Assembly: GCA_030549335.1 (NCBI GenBank)
Contig: JAUKPH010000018.1
Location: forward strand, 8,990,001-9,054,000
DNA length: 64,000 nucleotides
Reading direction: 5' to 3'
Source of the DNA: Pontederia crassipes
Taxonomy: Eukaryota > Streptophyta > Magnoliopsida > Commelinales > Pontederiaceae
Shown: positions 45,301-58,547 of the stretch, one piece after another
How positions within the stretch are numbered: the first letter of the stretch is position 1
Layout: each line of letters opens with the position of its first letter
Translations under genes and position numbers: made by a program
The notes under the pieces: model-generated
The model's database searches: none
Told to the model about the DNA's origin: nothing
Seen by the model: only the letters and a program-made list of their open reading frames with translations

Positions 45301-46144
45301 CTAGTTCGTCTTCAATCTCGTACTCATTATTGCCGTTGTCGTCATCCTCGTTGTTCTTGCCCTTCGAAGCTGTTACCCTTGTAGTTGTTCTTGAAGGGGC
45401 CCTCTTCTATTTAGATTAAACTCGTCGTCTTTAAGTAGTGTGGTTTGCATGAAGATGTCAATGTATCGTTTTATCATCTTAATAATATCGCATTTTTCTG
45501 CATTCATCTGGATACGGAAAGATTTGTAAACGTGCAATTGCCAATCTCCCTTCTAGTTAACTGGAACTCATGAAGCGTGGCATGCATGTCATCATCTTTG
45601 GGGAAGAAAACTATTTGCAACTACTTTATGCATGTACAATGTTTAAGGACTGAGACTTTCGGCTATATCTTTTTCCTGGCATTTTATGACATAAAGACAG
45701 AGCCTTACGTTTTTTTTCTGCAATTACTTTTTCTTACGTTGTTTAAAATCTTATGTTTTTTTTAGATTCCTAGGTCGATCTAAAGCCCATAATGCTTGGG
45801 AATATCATCCAGCTTTTGTAGTATTTTAAACGATCGACCTATTTATGATTTTTAATGACATGCTTATATTCCCTTGTTTTTTCCCTTATGCATCATATCT
45901 TAATTTCTCTATCTTCAATAATCTTGGATAATTTAGCTTTTACTCTGTTTGAGATGGTGTAATAGTTTAGCTTGACAAGTCAACCTCTGTGAACTTGTCT
46001 TCGTTTAGTTTAGTTTTCTTCGTCTATGCATAATAATATTATTAATGATGTTCCAAATATTGATTATCTTTTTAGATACTTATTATCGTAGTAGGAATGG
46101 TTTTTTGAATTTTGAGTTGAAGCATTGCATGTTACAACTAGTAT
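45301..46144. other. Downstream flank of zinc-finger copy B
   Basis: AT-rich, matching copies A and C. Homology stops at CTAGTAT (46138-46144), exactly where a CACTA-like terminus starts. Confidence 0.6.
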
Positions 46145-46999
46145 CACTACAAGAATTTGGATCATTTGCGAAGAGATATGTAGTCATTAAAAATTAGCAT
46201 CTTGACGTTAATACTCTTTAACGACAAGAAAAAATTAGTCGCGGTTCTTCTCTATAGGTCCCACCACTAAAGGTTTTAGCGTCTCGTGTGAATAACGGAT
46301 TGTTAATTCATTTTAGGACCATCATAACTCTGTTCCTTAAAAGTTCAATGGCGACTAGTATGTTATTCCCCTATATAACTAATAAGGATCACTCAACTTG
46401 TTGACATAAAATCTTTAGTGCCCTAAATACTAGTGGCTAAAGACATAAATTATATGTTAGAAGAAATTTTTAAGGTTCAATTTTCTTATTGCTATAAACA
46501 TTATTATTATTATTATTGGACAAATATCTGGTCATAAAAAAATAATAAAATTCTATATATTTTCCATTCAAATCATAAAATATTTTCAAAATTTAAAATT
46601 CTATATTTTATAAGATTCAACTCATTCATTAAATATCAATTGAATTATCCATACAATATTCAATTCAAATATCATTCAAATAACTCTTCTAAAAGAGCAT
46701 GTTCAAGAACATGTAACAAGATTTTTATTCCATTCATCTTCCTTTCAAATCCAACGAACATTCACAAAAAAATCTATAAAATCAAAATGAGAATTAGTAT
46801 TGATAATAACTAAAAACAACTTACAAGCAAGTAAGATTGTGCACTCACCAACAAAAAATTCCAATCCGACAAACATAGTCATTGTTGCTTCAAAAAATGG
46901 CTATAATTAGATTAAAAATTTATTAGAATAAAAATGTATAATAAAATAACACATAAAACAAAAAAGTAGATTTTTTATTCATATTGACCTTATACTTCA
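46145..46999 (-). mobile_element. CACTA-like transposon terminus (other end not found)
   Basis: CACTACAAGAATTTGG at 46145 matches the first 11 bases of the other CACTA termini in this window. The following 850 bases are AT-rich, with CTAAAGG/TTTAGCG motifs and an ATT run near 46500, and lead into a TNPA-like relic on the minus strand, the arrangement expected at the 3' end of a CACTA element. No matching TTCTTGTAGTG end flanked by the continuing copy-B sequence could be found. Confidence 0.5.
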
Positions 47000-47640
47000 T
47001 GTGATTGTTCACAAGATTGTGGTGTTATTGAATTTTGAGAGCATTAGATTGTTGACTATATTTGAACTCCATCACAATTGACCTTCCATAGAAGTTACAC
47101 ATTCTTTTAGTAGTTTGTTTTCTTTAGTACAATTTATCCAATAATTCATGCTTCAAAAAATTATTTCCTTTAATTTCTTTTGTTGTAATCCCACCACCAA
47201 AGTCCATCTCATGACAACATTTTTTAAGAACCAAAATATCGCTCTACTACTTCTATTGCTGGAAGTGTAGGTGCAGCTTGTACAATCTCTTGTATTTCAG
47301 TCTAAAAAAAATTAAACTCATATTAATGAACATTTCATGAAGATCAAATGAAAAACAATTATTAAACATACATATCTTTCAACTTTCAATGGTCACTAGT
47401 TCAACATGCTTGTTATTTTTCTTGCATGTCTAAAAAAAATAGTTGCAGCATCCGGTGGGTTACCATCTTTACCTCCCTTTACATATAAAAGACAATGGGA
47501 TATCAAATAAAAAAATGCCTAGCGCCTTAGGCATAATATAAATGTTATCAATATTTAAGAAAATGTAATTATAAAAATTCATAACATAAAAAATCAAAAT
47601 CACAAATTAAGCTTACTTCTTAACTATATATCTACAAGGG
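47000..47640 (-). pseudogene. TNPA-like pseudogene, copy 2
   Basis: The minus strand reads GNPPDAATIFF, then TEIQEIVQAAPTLPAIEVV, ERYFGS, HEMDFGGGITTKEIKG and KENKLLKECVTSMEGQL, i.e. the C-terminal half of a CACTA TNPA-like protein including its coiled-coil end. Compared with copy 1 the segment equivalent to about 400-1000 (WEW exon) is deleted near 47515. Stops and shifts separate the blocks. It supports the CACTA origin of the 46145 terminus. Confidence 0.6.
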
Positions 47641-47889
47641 AATTGATATTTTACATAGTTATACCTTATATTTGGCTATTTATTCATTACACTAAAATTT
47701 ACTATGTCGAACTAGAATATTTCGAAATGAAGGATTTCTATGTTTATTCATTTCATTTCATAACACAACATATATGTTAAAGTATTAAACTTTGTCCGAT
47801 AAATGTATTAATAATTAATTTTGTGAAAATACAACTTGCATTAAGAGGAAGAATAACTAGAGATTTGTACAACAATTTTGTTTTCTTTT
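47641..47889. other. Non-coding, mixed repeat sequence
   Basis: A short piece matching the 51500-51680 type of AT-rich repeat (GATTTCTATGTTTATTCATT) lies between the TNPA relic and the SINE target site. No gene. Confidence 0.45.
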
Positions 47890-47905
47890 AAGATTGATCC
47901 ATATG

Positions 47906-48009
47906 TGAATAATATACCGAAAGGTTTGGTTACTAATAGAGCGGAATGGCGTCGTATGATCCATGTAGCCGACCCCACCTAGTGGGATAAGGCTTTGTTG
48001 TTGTTGTTG
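47906..48009 (+). mobile_element. 5'-truncated SINE (Au-type 3' end) with 16-bp target duplication
   Basis: The insert ends CCACCTAGTGGGATAAGG then TTTGTTGTTGTTGTT, the 3' end known from plant Au-type SINEs and RTE-type LINEs. It is flanked by perfect direct repeats AAGATTGATCCATATG (47890-47905 and 48012-48027), a typical target duplication of LINE-driven retroposition. Only about 104 bp are present. Copy 1 (near 1260) has no insert, so it arrived after the segmental duplication. Confidence 0.85.
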
Positions 48010-48199
48010 TTAAGATTGATCCATATGACATATATGTGGTTAGCCGTCTAATAGAGTTTATGGAGACCAAAAAAGGGGCATACCTCAAGCAAAAAGGACC
48101 TTGGAGACCAAAACAAGGGGCATCACGTATAGCTTTTGCTACAATCACCTGTGGACAAGTGAAGAAACCTTCAAACTACAAGACGAACCTTTAGAAAAA

Positions 48200-48600
48200 A
48201 AATGCAAACACATGATGGAAGCGCGCGCAGCCGAACGAGAAGCACCGATGGCCATCGAAGATACCTCATCTGTAGACATGACCATGGCCACTTGTGTGAG
48301 ACGCCTCAAGCACAAAGGCAGCCCCGACAGCCGTCTCTATCGAGAGGCGGCCACTAAGGGTTGTCTCATGCATAGAGGCAGTTGTCGGGGCCACCTCTAT
48401 GCGAGAGGTAGCTGTCAACAGCCTCCTCACACACGAGGAGGCCACTGAGGGCCGCCTCACATGCAGAGGCGGCCTCGACGGTTGCCTCTCGTGCAGAGGC
48501 AGCTGTCGCGACTGCCTCTTTGCGTGAAATGGTCGTCGACGTACGTGCCAGTGTGCAAGGGAAGAAGACAATCCGAAGATGTCGTACGTACATAGAGAAG
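48200..48600. repeat. GC-rich inverted-motif repeat array, copy 2
   Basis: Diverged, shorter copy of 1470-2090 with the same CCTCTATGCGAGAGG and CCTCCTCACACACGAGGAGG hairpin motifs. Open frames through it are not supported as genes. Confidence 0.6.
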
Positions 48601-51600
48601 AAGAGAAAAAGTAAAAAAAATTAGGTTAAGGTTAAATAATTATTTATACCCTAATGACTATTAACATTATTATGACAGTAAAAGTAATTTTTTTTATCTT
48701 TGATCTTTAAATAATAATATTTTTTATTTATGCTTTCATAATTTTTTATAAAATAAAAAAAATAATGTAATATATATATATATATATATTAAATCCCTAC
48801 TAAAAAATTAAAATGGAAAAAAGTTAAACATAAATAAAAAAATGAATAAATAAGTATTATTAATTATTATAAGTAAAGAGATGAAGACATTCTTAATTAC
48901 ATAATAAAAATAAATATTAAAAATTTATAAGCAAAGATATTTGTTTATCATTTATTAATTATATAAAACTTGAAAAATAATATTAAAACATAAAGTATAT
49001 TTAAATTTTTATTTTAAATCTTAAAATAATAAATAATAATATTATTTGGTAAGAGGTTATATAGAAATTAAAATAAGAGAATAGAATAAAAAAGTATATC
49101 TTATAAATATGACTAATATCATTTTAAGAGATTTTTTCATTTGACTCGTCAAAATTTTTATTTGTCATTTTTTGTCAAGTTAACTCTCCTTAGCAACGCC
49201 AGGTACCCCCGTCCGAAGCCTCTTACAAGGTACCTATTGGGTACGCTCTTGTGGATAAAAGTTTGTCCACATGCGGGTATCTCCTAAAATATAAAATGTC
49301 ATAAGTTTATTTCAATATAAAACAATTTTGTAATAAAATACTTCAATAACTTATGAATTCCATGAAGGTGAGTAAAAGGTTAAAAATGAGTAAAAGGTCA
49401 TTTTATGTAATTGAATCCCTTGATCAAGAAGATTATGCTTCTACCCTAGCAACAATGAGTAAGAAATCCATGTCATCAAATTGATTTATATAAAGGTGTT
49501 ATGCACAAACTGATGAAAATGAAACAATGCACTATGCCAATTAATTAATGGACATCAAATATTTTAGTAGTTTCCATTATTTTGTTGGACTCACAAAACG
49601 TTTTCCATAGCTTTGGCCTATAACCAAAATTTTGAATGAATGAATTAGTAGTTTTCAGTTTCTTTCAAAAGAACATATATGCATGAAATTATGAATTTTT
49701 GTTGTATACATGTAATAAATAATTCATTGTAAAATGAATGTGTATCAGAATAAACTTATAGGTCTATATCATTATTGGTTGTTCTTATTTATGACGAAGG
49801 TACAAATTTAGAATTTTTATAATGTCAATGATACATGTGTTTTGCTAATGATATTGTCACTATATTTCATGTCATGCATAAATAAAAATAAGTATATATT
49901 GCAAATATTCTAACCAAGCTCATTGATTCTTCCAATTATTAGCTAAATGATTTCCATGGTTAGTTTTGTAGAGGGAATAGTTCCTTATAGGCAACATTAT
50001 CATTTGATGTTACAAGTAAATGAACATAATAAGATCCACTTTACAAGTTATATCATTAAATGTAGCAGATTATTCATAGAACTAAAATTCATTATGTTGA
50101 ATTTGAATTGATCATTATCATTGATATTTTGTAATGAATGAATTCAAAGTTTATTCATTTCATTTCATAACGCATCATACAGGTTAAGTTACTAAATCTT
50201 GTCAGATATATGTATTAATTAAATAAAAAATTATGTAAAGAATATAACTTGTATAACTGTATAACTGTACTTATGTAATCAGTATTGATTACCTTGATCT
50301 ATGACAAAAGTACAAATTCAGAATATTTGGTGTTCTTATATGTCTTGTCAATATATATGTATTTTATCAATAAAATAATCCATATATATCATTGAAAATA
50401 TCATTATCAAGTGAGCCAATTCTTGTAGTGTTGCACTTTTTACAGTAATAATTCACATTATATAAAGCGAATAGTGATTTGTCTGAGCATTGATACATTT
50501 CTCCATTGATACAAGTGTTGCATATGTTTTATTGAGCATCAAATAATGTGTCATATCATACATTTCATCAGCTTCGATGTTTATTAAACTTTTGAAAACT
50601 TTATGCACAGTACTAAAATTCACACTCTTAAAGACATATACACTTTGCATACAGGTGCAAATCTAAATCATCATCATTCACCTCAATATCAATAATTTGT
50701 AAATACCCATTGTTGATATATTAACATATCAGGCATATAGAAAATAAGTAAATATCAAAATATTCTAGTTAACTGAGCTCGTTCACCTAGTCTTAAACAT
50801 CTTACTCTTGTTATTTTCATCATTTATTAAATTTAAACAGAGGGAATAATGCATTGTAGGAATTATTATGTGTATTGATAAAGTTTTCTAGCACAAGTTG
50901 ATAAAAATTGAAACAATGCACTATACTGGTTAATCAATCAACATCAAATATTTTAATAGTTTTCATGACTTGTTGAGTTCACAAAAAATTATTCAAACCA
51001 TTAAATTCAATTTTATTAATTAATCTTTGTATTATAATTAACATTTTGAATGAATGCATTTGGAGTTTCCACTTTAGTTCATAAGAACATTTACACATTA
51101 AATTATGAAATTTTGTCGGATACATGTATTAAATAATTCACTATATATAAAATGAATGCGTATCGGTAAATTTATAGGTCCTTGTCATTATCCATTGTCC
51201 CTATTTATGACAAAGGTAAAAGTTAAGAATGTCCACAATGTCATTATATAGTTTATAAATATATGTATTATTTCCTTAATGATATTGTCAATATATTTTC
51301 AAGTCATGTATAAATAAAATAAGTACATACACAAATGTTCTAATCTAGTGAGCCATCTCATTGATTCATCCACTTATTAAACCAGTGATTTCCATGGTTA
51401 GTGTCGAGGGAATAGTTCTCTATAGGTAGCATTATCTCTGAATGCTACACAAAAATTAATGAACATAATAATAATAATATTGCACTGTATGAGTTATTCC
51501 ATATATTTGGCTATTTATTCATTACACTAAAATTTACTATGTTGAACTAAAATATTTCGAAATGAAGGATTTCTACGTTTATTCATTTCATTTCATAACA

Positions 51601-53966
51601 CAACATATATGTTAAAGTATTAAATTTTGTCGGATATATGTATTAATAATTAATTTTGTGAAAATACAACTTGTATAATCGTACATATGTAATAATTATT
51701 GGTTTCCTCAATCCATCACAAAAGTACAAATTATGAATCTTTATAATGTCCTTATATGTTTTGTCAGTATATACGTATTTATGTTAGTATAATATTCCAT
51801 ATATGTGTGTGTGTATGCAAATATATATGACGATCAAAGGAGCCAATTCTTCTAGTGTTACACATTTTACCCTAATAATTCTCATAATCTTTTGAATTTA
51901 TGCAAAGACAATAATTGTTGTCTCTATTGGTATAGGTGTTGCACATGTGTTACTAAACATCACAAAATGTGTCATATCATACACTTTGTCATATTCCATA
52001 CTTTGTGAAACTCTTTAAACCTCTATGCAAGGTACTAAAATTCAAACTCTTAAAACCATGTATATGAATCATCATTGATTGGCACGATCTCAGGAATTGG
52101 TACAAGTTAAGAATTTTTATGATGTCTCTAAGTCGCTTGTCGATACCTATATTTTGTCAATACTATTGACGATATATTTGCATGTCTATGAAAAATAAGT
52201 GAACATGCTAATATTCTAATTAACTGAGCCAGCTCACCTAGTTTTAAACATCTAACTCTTATTATTTTCATTGTTTCTTAATATTATACAGAGGAAATAA
52301 TGTCTTGTAATTGATAAAGTTGTTGTGCACAATTTAAAGAAAACAATGAGCTACACCAGTTAATCAATGAACATAAAACATTTTAATTGTTTTCATAACT
52401 TTGTTGTGCTCACAAAACTTCAAGCAAAGCGTTAAATTGAATTTGCTTTATTAACTCAAATTCAATTTGCTTTACTAACTTTCACCTATAGTTAAAATCT
52501 TGAATGAACAATTATGAGTTCACTTGAATTTAATAAGAATATAGATGAATAAAATTATCAGTTTTTGCCAGGTACATGTATCAAATAATTCAGTGCAAAA
52601 TAAATATGTACAAGAATATATAAACTTGTAAGTGTATATCATTATTGACTGTCCCTACTTATGACAAAGGTACAAATTATAAATGTTTATAGTGACGTTA
52701 AATATCTTATCAAGTGTATCTTGTTAATGATACTATCATGTTGTGTATAAATAAAATAAGTACATATGCAAATATTCTAATGAAGTGAGCCAATTCATTC
52801 ACTCTTCCATTTATTACCCAAATGATTTCTATGGTTAGTTTGTGCAGAGGGAGTCCTATGGACACCATTATCTCTAGATGTTAGTTTGTGCAGAGGGAGT
52901 CCTATGGACACCATTATCTCTAGATGTTACACACAAGATAATGAACATATAGCATTAAAACTTAATATGATGAATTAAGATTGAACCTTATCATTAATAT
53001 TTTGGAATGAAGGAATTTGGAGTTTATTCATTTGATTTCGTAACACACCTCCATTTCATTTCATACACATCTTATAGGTTAAATAATGAAAATTTTTCAT
53101 ATATATGTATTAATGAAATAATTCGTTTTGTAAAAAATATAAGCATTTTATTAATACGATTGTTTATATATGATGACCAAGTTAGTTGATTCTTTTAGTG
53201 TTCCACTTTTTACCCTAGTAATTAACATAATTTTTTTATATTTATGTATATTGAATGGTGCCTTCTACTCAACATAAATTACGAACATCAAATAATTTAT
53301 CATATCATGCATTTTTCAGCTTCTATAATTTTTCGAAATTCTTGAAACCTTTATCCATTGTTAGCAAAATTCAATCTACTGAATTAAATTGTGAATTTTG
53401 TAACATATATTTTTTGAAGTGAGGGATTTGTTGACTTTATTTCAGAACATAGCATTTGGATTGCATTTTAGTGACGTTACTGGATAAAGTATCTGCAGGT
53501 GCACATGATGCATGCATCTCATGGTTGACGTTACCTACGGTGAGGAGTGAGAAACATAATGATTGCTGCGCGTACGATGAAATAATGATGCATTCACCTG
53601 ATACTATTAGTTATTAATTAAGCGATGGAACAATGATGAAACCAGAGTTATATTCATAACCATATATGTTCATGCATTTAATTCCTTCTATTCTATAAAT
53701 TCATTACTCTTGTCATAGAGTTCCATGTAATTGAAGCATTCATAGAATTCTATAAATTGTCACCCTTAAAGTATAGATGAAAAAACGATCAAATATATAA
53801 CAATAGATGAACTGGATTCTTTAAATATTAATTGTACCTTTATGATTATAATTTACAGAAAAGAAAATGTCTCTCTCCTTCTAACCAAGGAACTTCATTC
53901 TTAAGGAATGGAGTGTCAAGGAAAACGATCTTGCAAGGGCCCCAAAGTATAGAATTCAACAATGTT
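48601..53966. repeat. AT-rich flank and higher-order tandem repeats (copy 2)
   Basis: Non-coding. 48605-49285 matches 2100-2776; 49805-50222 matches 3921-4353; 50270-52740 matches 22530-25029; 52740-53966 matches 28846-30130. It contains the uninterrupted sites of the CACTA (50220), Athila (50266-50270) and solo LTR (52735-52739) insertions. Anchor phrases repeat near 50302, 50691, 51208, 51718, 52094 and 52661. A TATA module (53694-53700) and the possible exon (53860-53942) lie near the right end. No gene. Confidence 0.65.
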
Positions 53967-53971
53967 AAAAG

Positions 53972-54446
53972 TGTTAGAGTTGGTGAATACTTCAGGGTCC
54001 CTTGTTTCTCACACCGGGTTCACTCACGTGAACTTAGGAGAATCTGAGTATTACCCAATTAACAGTATTGCTGGCGTACGAACGAAAGGGGGGGTTCGGG
54101 GGGCCCTGCCCCCCGACGGCGGTCCCGCTTGGAGCGGGCGGGGGTTCGGGGGCAGCGCCTCCGAAATCTAGACGGGTTTTGGGCTTTTGTTTAGCCGGCC
54201 CGTGTGGTTCGGATTAGGTTTTTTCTCTGTTTTGTTCGGGTTTTGAACCCATTTGGAGAGGCTATTTATAGCTTATTTTCAGATGTAATCTGTGTGGCGG
54301 CTGAAAACCTAAACGATATAGTGGAACTTCTTTGCAGGACGTAGCCCTAATCTCAAGGGTGAACCTGGGTAAATTCGTGTGTCTCCTCTATTTTTTCTTG
54401 CAATCTCTCTGCGATCTTCTCTCCCTGTTCTCGAATTTTCCCATCA
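53972..54446 (+). repeat. 5' LTR of the copia element
   Basis: 475 bp. Contains a G/C-run block (54087-54165) with GGGGGGTTCGGGGGG and GCCCCCCGACGG that could fold back on itself; this block is absent from the 3' LTR. GGCTATTTATAGC near 54261 is a possible promoter TATA region. Confidence 0.9.
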
Positions 54447-54447
54447 A

Positions 54448-54460
54448 TTGGTATCAGAGC
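54448..54460 (+). promoter_or_regulatory. Primer-binding site, initiator tRNA-Met type
   Basis: TTGGTATCAGAGC one base after the 5' LTR. Confidence 0.9.
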
Positions 54461-54493
54461 ACAGGTTGTTCAAGGAATTATGGTTTATTCGAG

Positions 54494-55270
54494 ATGTCAG
54501 GAGGGTCGCGAATCGAGATAGAAAAATTTGATGGAACACAGTTTGATCTCTGGAAGATGAAGATGGAGGATCTCCTTTGTGATCGAGATCTTTGGACGGC
54601 AATCGAGAAGGAGAGACCAGGCATGGAGGCGGCGAAGGTCGCAGACGAGGCCTCCTCCAGTCAGGTAGATCCAAAGGCGATCGAAGAGTGGGATCAGATT
54701 GATAGAAAGGCGAAGGGTTTGATTCGGCTGTGTCTCGCGGATTCAATTCTTACGAATGTGATGGGCGAACCTACTGCCAGAGATCTGTGGAGGAAGTTGG
54801 AATCCCTATAACAAAGTAAGTCGTTGGTTAACAAGTTATTTCTGAGGAAAAAATTGTACAATCTTCGGATGCAGGAGGGTGACTCGTTTTCTACTCATCT
54901 TTATAACTTTAACACGGTGATCAGTCAACTTGTATCAATCGGTGTTAAGTTTCAAGATGATGATAAGGCAATAACATTGCTCTGTTCGCTGTCAGATTCA
55001 TGGGACAATCTGATTGTTGTGATTGGTGGCGGAAATAAAGAACTTTCGTATGAAAGTGTATGTGCTGCCTTGTTATCAGAGGAAATACGGAGAAAGGGAT
55101 CAGCAAGTTCTGGTAAAGAGGCGCTGGCGGCCAGAGGAAGGCAACCAGAAAGGAATCAAAATCAGAGAGGGAGATCCAAATCTCGTGGGCGTTCGAAGAG
55201 TAAAAATAAGAAGGTGCAATGCTGGAGATGTCAAGAATGGGCCATCTGAAATGAGATTGCAAAAATAAGC
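54494..55270 (+). pseudogene. Copia gag
   Basis: From ATG 54494 the frame reads MSGGSRIEIEKFDGTQFDLW, LCLADSILTNVMGEPTARDL and WRKLESL, where TAA at 54809 replaces a Tyr codon, then continues in the same frame SKSLVNKLFLRKKLYNLRMQ to a basic RGRSKSRGRSKSKNKK tract. The zinc knuckle CWRCQEWGHLK is spoiled by loss of one G (the frame ends CWRCQEWAI*) and a further TGA. Gag would form the particle and bind element RNA. One stop and one frameshift make it a pseudogene; the start is chosen because IEKFDG...W follows at the usual distance. Confidence 0.85.
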
Positions 55271-55329
55271 CGGTTCATAAGAAAGAAACTGAGTCAACCT
55301 CGGACAAAAAGGAGACTGAGGTAGGGGAT

Positions 55330-58300
55330 ATGTATCTGGCTTCTGCATATACGGCACAGTCAGAAAAAGATGTCTGGCTTATCGACACTGGTGCTTCGTA
55401 CCACATGACGCCTCATAAACACTGGTTCTATGAATATGAGGAGTATAATGGTGGGGATGTCATGCTCGGAGATGACACTGCGGTTCAGATTGTTGGACGT
55501 GGCAGGGTGAAGTTGAGGATGAATGATGGCACGGTGAAGACTCTACCAGATGTGATGCATATACCACTTATGAGCAGGAGTTTATTATCTGCTGGTACAA
55601 TGGCTGACTCGAGTGTTATATTCAGTTGCGACAAGGATTCGTGCAAGATGATCAGAGGGTCGATTGTAATTGCACGAGGGGTTCGCTATGGCACGTTGTA
55701 CAAGTTGCTCGGAGAGACAATATCTGTGGGCTGCAGATTTATTTCTGAAGAGGCCAAAGAAGATGAAGACAACAAATCTATGTTGTGGCATCGGAGATTA
55801 GGCCATATCAGTGAAAAAGGACTCTCCACTATAGCATCAAGTCAGATGGTAGAAGGAGTTCCGGATTGTTCTGTGGGCTTCGGGTTCTGTGAACATTGCC
55901 TCGATGGAAAACAGAACCGAATTAGTTTTCAACACACAGGTTCAAGAGCAACGAAGATTTTCGAACTGATTCATAGTGATGTCTTTGGACCAACACCGAC
56001 CATCTATTGGAGGGTCCAGGTACTATGTTTCTTTTATAGATGATTTTTCGAGATACAGTTGGATTTATTTTATTAAGAATAAATCAGATGTATTCGATAA
56101 GTTTCGAGAATTTAAAGTTTTGGTGAAAAATCAATTGAGCTGCAAGATCAAGGTCCTTCGTATAGATAATGGAGGTGAATTTTGTTCAGATAAGTTTGAG
56201 CAGTTCTGCGTGGACAATGGTATTGCTAGGCAGAAGATAACTCCATATACACCTGAGCAGAATTGAGTAGCTGAAAGGTTAAATCGGTCACTCATAGAGA
56301 AGGCTAGATGTATGCTGAGTTGGGTTGAATTGGGGCAAGAATTCTGGGCAGAAGCTGTAGCCACAGCAAACTACCTGAAGAACCACTCACCGACATCATC
56401 AGTGAAGGATCAGACACCTTATGAGGCAATGTTTGGGAAGAAGCCAAATTTATCTCATGTTCGGGTGTTCGGATGTGACGCATATGTTCATATACCCAAG
56501 GAAAAGCGGGGTAAGCTTGACAGTAAATCTGAAAAGAACATATTTGTCGGATACAAGGAAGGGATCAAGGACTACAAACTGTGGAATCCAAAGTCAATGA
56601 CTATTGTTTACAGCAGGGATGTTGTTTTCCGTGAATCACGTTCCCAAGTTGAAGTTAAAAAAGGTGATGAACCTAAGAAAGTGGTAGTGTTTGAAGAAGA
56701 TTCTGATTCTGAAACTTCAGAGATAGATGCACAAGATACTTCAGTTGAGTCTGTTACAGAACCGGATCAAGAGAACTCGGTTAATGAAGTTGAAGATGCA
56801 GATTCAGATGAAGACCCAGATATTGGTACTACCATACCAGTTCTCAGGAGATCGACACGAGAAAGAAGAGCACCTTTGAGATACTCTCTTAGTGCTCTGA
56901 GTTCATTTTATGCTTTGAGCATCATCGGAGAAGAACCTAGTTCTGTAAAAGATGTAAGGTCTATGGATGATGCAAATCAGTGGGAGCTTGCTATGGCAGA
57001 TAAGATGAAATTACTGGATAAGAATGAAACATGGAGCTTGTGTCAATTGCCTAAGGATAGAAAGGCAATTGGTTGCAAATGGGTATTCAAGCGAAAGCTG
57101 AAACCAGATGGGACTGTGGAGAAGTACAAGGCAAGACTGGTAGCTAAAGGGTACTCTCAGGTTGAGGGAGTCGACTATGATGAGATTTTCTCTCCCGTGG
57201 AGAAAATGACTTCGATCAGATTTGTTCTATCTCTAGCAGCAGCATATAATCTTGAGGTAGAGCAGATGGATGTGAAGATGACATTCCTTCATGGGGACTT
57301 GGAGGAAGAGATATATATGAGGCAACCAGAAGACTTTGAAGTTCAAGGTAAAGAGAAGCTGGTGTGCAAATTGAAGAAGTCTTTGTATGGATTGAAGCGG
57401 TCGTCAAGGATGTGGTACCAGAAGTTTGATACGTACATGCTCGAACTCAAGTTTGTACGTTCAGATTCAGATCACTGTGTTTACGTGAAGAGAGTTGGCG
57501 ATCAATTTGTCATTCTTACACTGTATGTGGATGACATGTTACTGATTGGAAACAGTATGAAGATGGTAAATTCAGTGAAGGATTTGTTGGCTAAGAAGTT
57601 TGAGATGAAAGACTTAGGGCTGACGAATTTTATTTTGGGTATGCAGATTAGAAGAGATCGTCAGAAGCGAAAGTTGTGAATAGGACAGGAGAAGTACATA
57701 AAAGAAGTGTTGAAAAAATTTAACATGGCAGACTGCAAGCCAGTGGGTACTCCTATGTCTCTAGGAACCAAACTTTTTGTAGAGCAATGCCCGAAGACGG
57801 ATGAAGAAGCTGAAGAGATGGATCGTGTGCCATATGCAAGTGCAGTGGGCAGCTTGATGTATGCCATGGTGTGCACGCGTCCAGATATAGCCCAAGCAGT
57901 GGGATTCTTGAGTCGATATATGTCTAACCCAGGCAGGGAACATTGGAATGCTATCAAGAGAGTTTTCAGGTACCTTCGTGGAACTTCAAATTTTTCGTTG
58001 TGTTTTGAAAGTACAAGGAAAGGAAAGATGCTTGATATTGTGGGCCATGTAGATGCTGATTGAGGTGGAGACATTGATAGTAGATGATCCACTAGCGGAT
58101 ATGTTTTTACATTATTTGGGGCTGCACTAAGTTGGATGAGCAAGAGACAAAGCATGGTAGCACTTTCTTCTACATAAGCAGAATATATGGCTCTTACTCA
58201 TGCTGCAAAAGAGGCCATATGGCTACGTCGGTTGTGCTTGGAGCTCGGATTTGAGCAAGGTGCTATAGAGGTGAGATGTGATAATCAATGTGCTATTCAG

Positions 58301-58547
58301 TTACCTAAGAATCCCGCATTTCACTCACGCACAAAGCATATTGACATCCAATACCACTTTATTCGGGAAAATGTGGAAAAGAAAGAGGTTCAGCTTGAAA
58401 ATGTTGATACAACAGAGAATAGTTCTGATTTTCTAACTAAAGCAGTTACAGGTGTAAAGTTTGAGTGGTGCTCTACTGATGTCGGATTGAAAAAGATTGT
58501 TGCTGGCAAGGCTCTCATTGATGTGAAGCATCCACAAAGTGGGAGAA
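55330..58547 (+). pseudogene. Copia protease-integrase-RT-RNase H polyprotein
   Basis: 55330-56043 has the protease site WLIDTGASYHMTPHK, the pre-integrase zinc region LWHRRLGHISEKGL...CEHCLDGK and HSDVFGPTP (first integrase Asp). A frameshift near 56010 returns the frame to that of gag: YYVSFIDDFSRYSWIYF, LRIDNGGEF (second Asp), then TGA at 56264 and VAERLNRS (Glu). 56312-57679 covers the integrase end and RT (CKWVFKRKLKPDGTVEKYK, EQMDVKMTFLHGDL, VILTLYVDDMLLIGN). RNase H follows (SSDFLTKAVT near 58430). Stops at 57677, 58061 and 58085 are TGA where the sister copy at 30830-32003 has TGG, and 58175 is TAA where the sister has GAA. The enzymes would reverse transcribe and insert the element; they are now inactive. 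Confidence 0.88.

Noticed and set aside
50425-50436. TTCTTGTAGTG resembling a CACTA right end (also near 22680 and 24103)
   Set aside because: It is an ordinary part of the AT-rich tandem repeat, recurring in variants such as TTCTTCTAGTG, with no TNPA or subterminal repeats beside it.
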